Source: Branchiostoma floridae (taxonomy: Eukaryota; Chordata; Leptocardii; Amphioxiformes; Branchiostomatidae). Taken from it: 64,000 nucleotides of DNA. The DNA lies in assembly GCF_000003815.2 (NCBI RefSeq), contig NC_049985.1, positions 14,476,587 through 14,540,586 of the forward strand, written 5' to 3'. The translations under genes and the position numbers were made by a program. A model generated the notes under the pieces. The model was not told the origin of the DNA, searched no databases, and saw only the letters and a list, made by a program, of their open reading frames with translations. Position 1 is the stretch's first letter. Each line of letters begins with the position of its first letter. Shown here one piece after another: positions 56,871-64,000 of the stretch.

Positions 56871-57099
56871 AACAACAAATATTGCAAAACTTTACAATGT
56901 TCTCATTGTCAGTCAGGAATTAATTTCAAATGGTAACTTCGTGAGAAAAAGTCACAAAACACTGTCACTGCGTATTAGATCATTATAAAAGCCACAGTTG
57001 TTTTTTAAAGTCGACTGTAAATCCTGCCAATACGACATGTGTCTCTGCTGAAAGCTGAAAAAGTGTTCAAAGTTCTGTTGTGTTATACTGATTATGGAT

Positions 57100-58960
57100 A
57101 GGGTGTCACAAATAATCTGTCCACAAAATAAAGTGTTTTGAAGTGTCGCTTTTTCGTATAGTTTCTCAGCGAAGCCTCGGTCTTAGTGACCCCGTATGCG
57201 TAGGTGGTGTACGCCAGTATGGCACGGCTGTCAGCCAGTTGCAGCCGGTTTGTAGTAGACTCCTCGGAGCGCCGGTGTCTATTTTGTGGGAGGGGAGCAC
57301 TGATAAATTATTTTCAACAAGCGCGAATGTTCTCTAATGCTGCGGGAGACCATTTCGCCGTACCGAGAGGTCTGCGAAAGAGGGTAGTTTGTAGTGCAAC
57401 CATGTTCACAAAAAGCGGCACATTTGCCGATTAAAATATATGAAATATGCGCACTGGTTTTCCCCAGAATGTCGTTAATTTTCTCAGTTTTAGAGTTCAT
57501 TTTCATTTCGCATCCTGGTCCTATCATTTGGGACTGCAACCAGCATGTATTTATGTTGATAACATCATCTCAGACTGCTCATATCCTGTTTTTTGTTTCT
57601 TTACTTAACGAGGCAATTTTTTGTAGTCATGAACTAGAATCCCTGACGTAAAAGGGCAACTGAAGTCTATAATTGTCAATGGCAGTTTTCTTGGGCGACA
57701 ACGAAGCATTCAGGTTGATCCGTCGGAGACCAATCCGGTCATGGTAGCTGTGAAATAATGCTACATTCGGGCGATGAAAGTTCCGCAACAGACTATAGAA
57801 AAACGAAATAACTAGTTCTTTTGTAGATCTAAGTGTTCCAATACCCTTTGGATGTATACAGTTTTGTATGCATATTTGCCGATACTATCAGTTTACAGAA
57901 AAGATACTATTACCAAATCAAGATACGGTATGTTAGAATGTTTGAGTTACCTGGAAATCGTGTTTGGTTTGATCATGAGTGCACTTGTTTTATTTCAACA
58001 TTCTACCAATTGAAAGAAAGGAGACGCTGGCGCAACACCAATATCTAGAGAGTTGAAAAGGTATGCCACAGTAGGATACTCGATGCTAATCTGAATACCT
58101 AAATTCTACGGGTAAATTGCGTCCTGCATGCAACAATACATTCCCTCCAGCCACGGGGACAGAAAATAGACATATGCGACATTATGGATGAAAAGCTGTC
58201 AGGGCCGTGATAAAACAACGCAGAGGCGATTTACATACTTTATAGATGCCCTCAGTATATGCAATGAAATCATAAAATGTCTTCCAAGAAATCTGTAGTG
58301 TAACATTACAATTATTCCAATGATTTTGGTTGTGGTGTTTTTGTGTGTCTGCTTTACACACAATGCACAAGAAAATCACACCCCTTCGTTTATATGAAGG
58401 GACACTTTAATTGACCTCGCACAGTTAGCTGTGATTTTATGATTATATATGTTGAGATTGTTCTCGCCAGCGAAAGTGACAGTTAAAGCTGAGTCTGTTC
58501 GAGTTTCTCAAAGTAACTGGATACATGGTATTTTGACTAAATCACCATATCAAATTTAACTGTCCGGTTTCGGTGGTATAAAATGGGCTTAACATACACC
58601 AGACCGAGCTGCGCTGGTAAAGTTTGGTCATTATTTTCTTTCTTACAGACACCAGGCTTATGAAATTACAATAAAGGACGACAAAAACAACGTCATGGCG
58701 TCCAGTATAATAACAGCTCATACCTTTAGCGCTCCTTTGCCTTTACGGACAGCTTATTAATTCCAATAATTCCAGGAAAGGCTTATGTTCTGTGCTCTGT
58801 TGTATTTTGTTCTGTTCCGTTTGGTTCGTTTGTGTGTGGGCGGTGGGAGTCGTTTAGAGGCATAAGCGGTTGAGCTGGTACGACCACAAAAGTAGGGGCG
58901 GGGGTCGTAGAGTAATCACAGGTGATTGCCAACTCGAGAAACTGTGGATGATTTTTCTTT
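57100..58960. other. Stretch without a supported gene
   Basis: A GC-richer patch at 57150-57440 has an arginine-rich plus-strand frame (ATG 57219, MARLSASCSRF) resembling a targeting peptide, but no following exon could be found. The rest is AT-rich with nothing recognised. Confidence 0.35.
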
Positions 58961-58964
58961 ATTT

Positions 58965-60230
58965 GATAACGTCATATAATTAAAAAGAAGAGGCAATGAA
59001 CTTAACTAAGAGACGATGACACCACAGAAAGATCAACTTCAAGAAACTTTTAAACTGGACAACTGGAATCCACAATAGTATATCATTTTGTTTGGATGAA
59101 CGTCTTTTGTTCTGAGTCCCTATTGAGGCAAAAAAAATCACAATAGTTAAAAACTTTAATCACATTTTCCTAAAAGGCCGTTTCTCTAAAAACGCCAGTC
59201 TACCAACAAACACTGATCATGCGGCCATACACGTGAGACTTTGAGACTTTGAGACTGGGTGTGTCTAAAACTGACCAATCAGCTGTCTGCGCTTAGCGTC
59301 ATGTAATAAAACGAAGACGCAATGAACTTTACTACGGGACAACGAACCCACAGAAAGATCAACTTCAGAAACGTTTTAAGAAGGACAAGTGGAATCCACA
59401 ATAGTATTTGATTTCGTCTGGATTAACTTCCTTTGCCTTGAGTCCGTGTACAGGCAGAAAATTTCACAACTTTACTAACATTTTCCTAAGAAGGCCGTTT
59501 CCCTAAATACACCAGTCTACAAACACACATTGATCATGCGGTCCTGCGCGTCAGCACTGGGTGCGCCTACAACTAACCAATCAGCTGTCTGCGCTTAGCG
59601 TCATGTAATTAAAACGAAGAGGCAATGAACTTTACTAAGAGACAACAAACCCACAGAAAGACCAGATTCAGAAAAGTTTTCAGCAGGACAAGTGGAATCC
59701 ACAACAGTGCATGTTTTCGTTTAGATTAAAATCTTTTGCCTTGAGTTCGTGTTGAGGCAGAAAATTTGATAACTTAAATCACATTTTTTTTAAGCCGTTT
59801 CTCTAAATAAGTCAGTCTACAAACACACATTGATCATGCGGTCCTGCACGTCAGCACTGGGTGCGCCTACAACTGACCAATCAGCTGTCTGCGCTTAGCG
59901 TCATGCAATAAAACGAAGAGGCAATGAACTTTACTAAGACACGATGAACCCACAGAAAGATCAGCTTTAGAAATTCTTATCTGGGGAAAGTTGGATCTAC
60001 AAAAGTATTTTGATTAACTTTTTGTTTTGGTTGCGAGTCCAAGTTGAAAAGGTCAAAAACTTAATTTCATTTTCCTGAAAAGGCCGTTTTTCCAAACACA
60101 TGTTAATTAAACACAAGTTGATCATGTACTACGATTAGATAGAACCATTATGATAACTAATCACCTTTGTGCGCAAAGCAGTAACAACAAATATTGCAAA
60201 ACAATGTTCTTACTGTCAGTCAGGAATTCA
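58965..60230 (-). repeat. Tandem array of about 300-bp inverted upstream modules
   Basis: GAGGCAATGAACTT or variants occur near 58998, 59323, 59628 and 59923. Each is preceded by ACCAATCAGCTGTCTGCGCT and GCACTGGGTGCGCCTACAAC, and each is followed by CCCACAGAAAGATCA. Spacing is about 295-325 bp. A last partial copy lies at 60070-60200. Confidence 0.85.
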
Positions 60231-60392
60231 TTTCAAATAAACTCGGCACAAAACGTTTGGAATATCAACTTTACTATATCATATTTCCACTTTTTCTGCA
60301 TACATTTCAATGCATTATATATCAATTGAAAGCTTGTGTGATTCTCTTTCCTATGGTATCAATTTTATTATGACTGTAAAGTCATGAAACGA

Positions 60393-60736
60393 GCGTAAAG
60401 TATTTTTCCCCGGTTTCGACACTAAGCCGTTGGGGTGTAAAGTATTGTTTCCCGGTTTCGACACTAAGTCGTTGGGGGGGTGTAAAGTATTGTTCCCCGG
60501 TTTCGACATTAAGTCGTTGGGGGAGTACATTATTGTTCCCCGGTTTCGACACTAAGTCGTTGGGGGTGTAAAGTATTGTTCCCCGGTTTCGACACTAAGT
60601 CGTTGGGGGTGTAAAGTATTTGTTCCCCGTTTTCGACACTAAGTCGTTGGGGGTGTAAAGTATTGTTCCCCGGTCTCGACACTAAGTTGTTGAGGGTGTA
60701 AAGTATTCTTCCCCGGTTTCGACACTAAGTCGTTAC
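60393..60736 (+). repeat. About 41-bp hairpin-forming minisatellite, eight to nine units
   Basis: The unit is TGTAAAGTATTGTTCCCCGG, TTTCGACACTAAGTCGTTGG, GGG. Within each unit CGAC pairs with GTCG around ACTAA, and flanking CCCC with GGGG. Units differ by single bases and by the length of the G run. Confidence 0.95.
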
Positions 60737-60739
60737 GGG

Positions 60740-63540
60740 TTGAGATGTGTAGCATTTGTGGAAGTATCGATGTTTGTTTTGATGCTAAAACTCTTGGTCG
60801 ATGTGAAGAGGTGAATTAACTTGTGAGGTAAAAAGAAAAGAAAAAAAAGAAGAAATATTTGTGTGTGGCATGTTTCTGACAGGAATTGCAAGCTCTGTTC
60901 CAGCACAGAGATATGGAGTGACAAGGGACAGACCAGGCTACGGAGCTTCTGCTGTTTAAATAGAAGCCCAGACGAACGTCACAAGATGAAGCCCGGAATT
61001 CCGACCCCTGTTACATTGCTCTCTGACGTCAGGAGCAGGGGCTCTCGTACAGGGGCCAGCGAGGCATCGTCTGGGTTTTGGATATTGTTGTAAAGAAGAT
61101 GTTGTTTGGTTTGATATGAATAGATTTAGGATATAAAATGGGACTGTTCCGGATTTCCAGCTTTGTGTAATGCAAAAGTTCTCTACATTTTCATTAAAGG
61201 GAAAGAGGATTGTATAAGCTTTAATAAATTTGGATAGGCATATGACATAATATTTATCTTTTGTATAGGCGTGAATTCACCTTATGTCTTCAGGTTATGA
61301 TTAAAGAATTTTGTTGTGTGGGGCGTCTCATTTTGTATTTTAGATTCATAGTCTCAGCTTATCTAGTTTATAGGACGCGTTGTGGTAAAAGTGTAGTTAA
61401 ATTTAGTTCAGTTCCGCTTAGTTACGTTCCCCGCCTTATACGTAGTAGAAAGATTCATCTTTCAGCCTCGTACGCGTGTGCCTCTTTGATGTTAAGTTGA
61501 ACGTTCGAATGGCCATGTTGGATAATAAGCTGCTCTATCTGTCTATCTCCACACAGCTGTGTGTTGCACGTGGTGGACCCGTACGTGAAAAGAAGTTTTT
61601 GGCGGACGCCTCAGGGGCTCCGCCTAACATTATAGTGTGCGTCCGTTTGACAAGAATTCCCAGAATTCCGCAGGCATCTGTGGAATTTTTACACAGGCAT
61701 GCGAAGGGGATTCCCAAGTAGCGGGGATGTAACTGATACTCCGGCCAGGGCAAAGATTACATCTGGAATCCATCAACCAGTCTTGGCACACACATCCTTT
61801 ATACCCTGTGCCGGGTCAGATCGTGTGTCTTACTTTTTGTGGCACAACATTGCCAAGATAAATTTGTACTGCTTTACGATGTCAAAAATGATCGCCAAAA
61901 TTGACTACATTTTTTAGCTGGTGATTTTGGGCCATCGGGAAGAGAAGTTACTTCTAACATTCAAAATATACAATGTCTGTGCTGAACGTTGAAAACTTGA
62001 AAGACAGGTTAACCGGTTAGGCAGCATCTACAGACAGAGTGTGACACGGGCAGGGCAGCACTGCAAGCTTGAGGATCTCTGACATTGTCACCAACTTTGT
62101 CTCACAGGTGGGAATATATTTACTGTGCAGATTCTAGTTGAAGAAATGAAGGTTGTCTTCTGTCGCTGTGAACAGGGTTTAAAAAGCTTAAAAGCATGCA
62201 AGTTACCACACATTTGCGTAGCTATTATTATAGAAAACACGTACCGATGTTTCCTCCTGATTAATATGTATAAAACGCCCAAACATTACCCTTAGGGAAT
62301 TCTTCTGGTTTTTATAATAGCGAAACGCTCGAATGTTGCTCGAATTTGTTCTTAGTTTAGCGCATTGGGGGGGGGGGGGGGGGTAGAATACAATAACGTT
62401 TCGTTGTCAAGGTGATGTACAAATTGGTGGGGTAAGACGTTGTAGTCCAACTTTGTCGCAGTATGGCTGAAAATATGTAGTTTGGGTTATTACATTTTGC
62501 ACTAGACGTGTTTACACGATCTCTCACTGGCCGGGTTTAATGAGGGGCGGTAACTGTCGGGGTAGGAGAGCGATTTTAGTCAGGCTATGGTTACTTATTT
62601 ACGACGTAGTTGAGTCAGACAAACTGATGGAAGAAATGCATGAAGTGTTTTCCTGCTGATTCACCCTCTTGGCTGAAGTGACTAAAATATGTTCATTTCA
62701 ACATTATATATTGCTATTGGCACTAGTGGTCCCTATCATCGCTACTTTTTACAACTAAAAGCAATTGCATTTTGTAAATGATGTTACAGTATTAATAAAC
62801 ACTCCATTACCATTTTAGACATGTTTAACACACTGTACATGTATAAGAAAGTCTCAACAATGGGGATGGGCAGATGCAGTGGCACACATTGTGTCCTGTA
62901 CAAAGCCATGTAGCTTTGATCAAGGATAGTCTCACTTTTGACAACTAGGTCATCCTGATGGCATAGAACTGCCTTTATTAGGTCTTTTGGACCTAAATTT
63001 CAGGGACTTTTAGCTCATATCCCTCAGGAATCTATGATTGTGTGTGTACAGTGTATACATGTTGGATTTGAAAAATAATTAACCATTTTTCTCTTCAAAT
63101 ACTTTAGTGTTTGAAAATCTGTTAATTGTTAATCAACACAACCCAAGCTGACTATTACGACAACCCAAGCTGACTGTCTGGTATGCCAGGTAAAGGTTAC
63201 AGTGACAAGCAGGCTCTGGCAAGCTGTGAACTTTTCATTGTTCTCCTAGGGTAGTCTGGTAGGAGACTAAGTCAACAAATGGATTGGCCATATTGTTCCT
63301 CTGTCCAAGAGAAAACATTTCATCATGGGAATGGCAGTCCAATTTTCACCACTCTGTCAGGCTGCCATATGAATGTTTTACGTATGCCATAATTGATATT
63401 TGGTTTTGTGATTTTAAGAGGAAAGTGGCTTTCTGTTCGTCCGTAAATGTGGGAAAGCTGGGGAATGTAACTGTAATTGTAAATTCACTCTTGCAGTATT
63501 AGCTAAGGTCATGCACCAATGTTATACGTGTAGGGTTTGT
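60740..63540. other. Right-hand stretch without a supported gene
   Basis: Several short plus-strand frames (60863, 61261, 61476) lie in a row but share no frame, splice logic or recognisable motif. A G homopolymer lies at about 62366-62383. Confidence 0.35.
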
Positions 63541-64000
63541 TTTCAGGTGAGTCGCCATTCAATCAGACAGTATTTGAAGCTTTTAGGCACCCCAGATTTC
63601 CGACCAATGAAGAATTATTGGTTTGATGTATATACACAAAATTTCTTATTCCAACAGACAAAGGGCCATCAGGTGATAGACTCGCATAGTTTGATGAACA
63701 TGTCTATCTGTTCACTCACCTTGCGCTTCTACAAAAGTAAGGATGACTTGGGAAGTTGAAAAAACTTTTTTTATTAATAAATCAGCACAACTTGAAGATG
63801 GCTGCCTGACTGCGGTCTGACAAGAGACTTAAACTCAAGCAACAAATTTTACTTTCTATGACCAGTTACAAAATTCTAGAGTTAATTTCATGGTGACTCC
63901 AGCAAAATAAAGCTTGACGAAATGACTACAATATCAAAATCTGTTTCCATTTCTGCAAGTACTGTATATGATCCTTTGTGTCCATAATTTCTTTGTGTCC

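Noticed and set aside
57204-57434. Arginine-rich frame starting MARLSASCSRF, resembling a mitochondrial presequence
   Set aside because: Possible donor near 57375, but no following exon could be found and no family is recognisable from this piece alone.
58584-58760. Apparent exon pair around 58620 and 58652 with a good acceptor
   Set aside because: The implied intron would be only about 32 bp, too short for a normal animal intron.
60863-61093. Plus-strand frame in a GC-richer patch, and an alternative reading ending RYGVTRDRPGYGASAV after TTTCTGACAG
   Set aside because: The acceptor is weak and no upstream exon exists to splice to it. It looked like a terminal exon but cannot be supported.
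1-64000. CRISPR arrays, rRNA genes, functional tRNA genes
   Set aside because: The tandem repeats here have no constant repeat with unique spacers. The only tRNA-like sequence is the SINE head, and no rRNA-like stretches were seen.

Overview
The window looks like animal nuclear DNA, most likely from an invertebrate deuterostome such as amphioxus. This assignment is an inference. It rests on small phase-consistent exons with GT-AG introns, CR1/L2-like LINE remnants, a tRNA-derived SINE, several foldback MITEs, and many tandem and segmental duplications. There are no bacterial operons, rRNA genes, tRNA genes or CRISPR arrays.

Three spliced genes can be built exon by exon. (1) A 149-residue single-domain ricin-B-like (beta-trefoil) lectin on + (coding 16330-19815, four exons). 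(2) A secreted repeat protein of about 216 residues on + (coding 32684-37491). A signal-peptide exon is followed by three tandem exons of 114, 111 and 117 nt, all phase 1, and then a short stop exon. Their product is a basic-site-punctuated acidic repeat that looks like a peptide precursor. (3) An unrecognised, mostly helical protein of about 310 residues on - (coding 54237 to 48308, nine exons), whose first coding exon is duplicated in frame.

The most unusual feature is a promoter plus non-coding first exon present in three copies: 12.3-12.67 kb (+), 29.9-30.27 kb (+) and 56.17-55.86 kb (-). Each has a TATA-like box, an octamer-like site, a nearly invariant 5'UTR block and a conserved splice donor. 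Each lies upstream of one of the three unrelated coding genes, and each gene has a splice acceptor 13-24 nt before its ATG. I infer one regulatory module attached to different coding bodies, a candidate co-regulated battery. The link is best supported for the - strand gene and least for the lectin.

Layout: 1-1.83 kb truncated LINE; 2.0-2.2 kb MITE; 4.1-12.2 kb array of upstream modules, interrupted by two LINE remnants; 12.3-12.7 kb promoter copy 1; 12.7-14.4 kb duplicated non-coding blocks; 16.0-19.8 kb lectin; 20.6-25.7 kb segment A with 195-bp repeats and two MITEs; 25.7-29.7 kb mostly featureless; 29.7-30.3 kb promoter copy 2; 31.2-32.2 kb antisense LINE; 32.7-37.6 kb repeat-peptide gene; 37.7-44.5 kb segment B; 45.4-47.7 kb inverted segment C; 48.3-56.2 kb helical-protein gene and promoter copy 3; 56.2-60.2 kb upstream modules in inverted orientation; 60.4-60.7 kb hairpin minisatellite; the remainder is without recognised genes.
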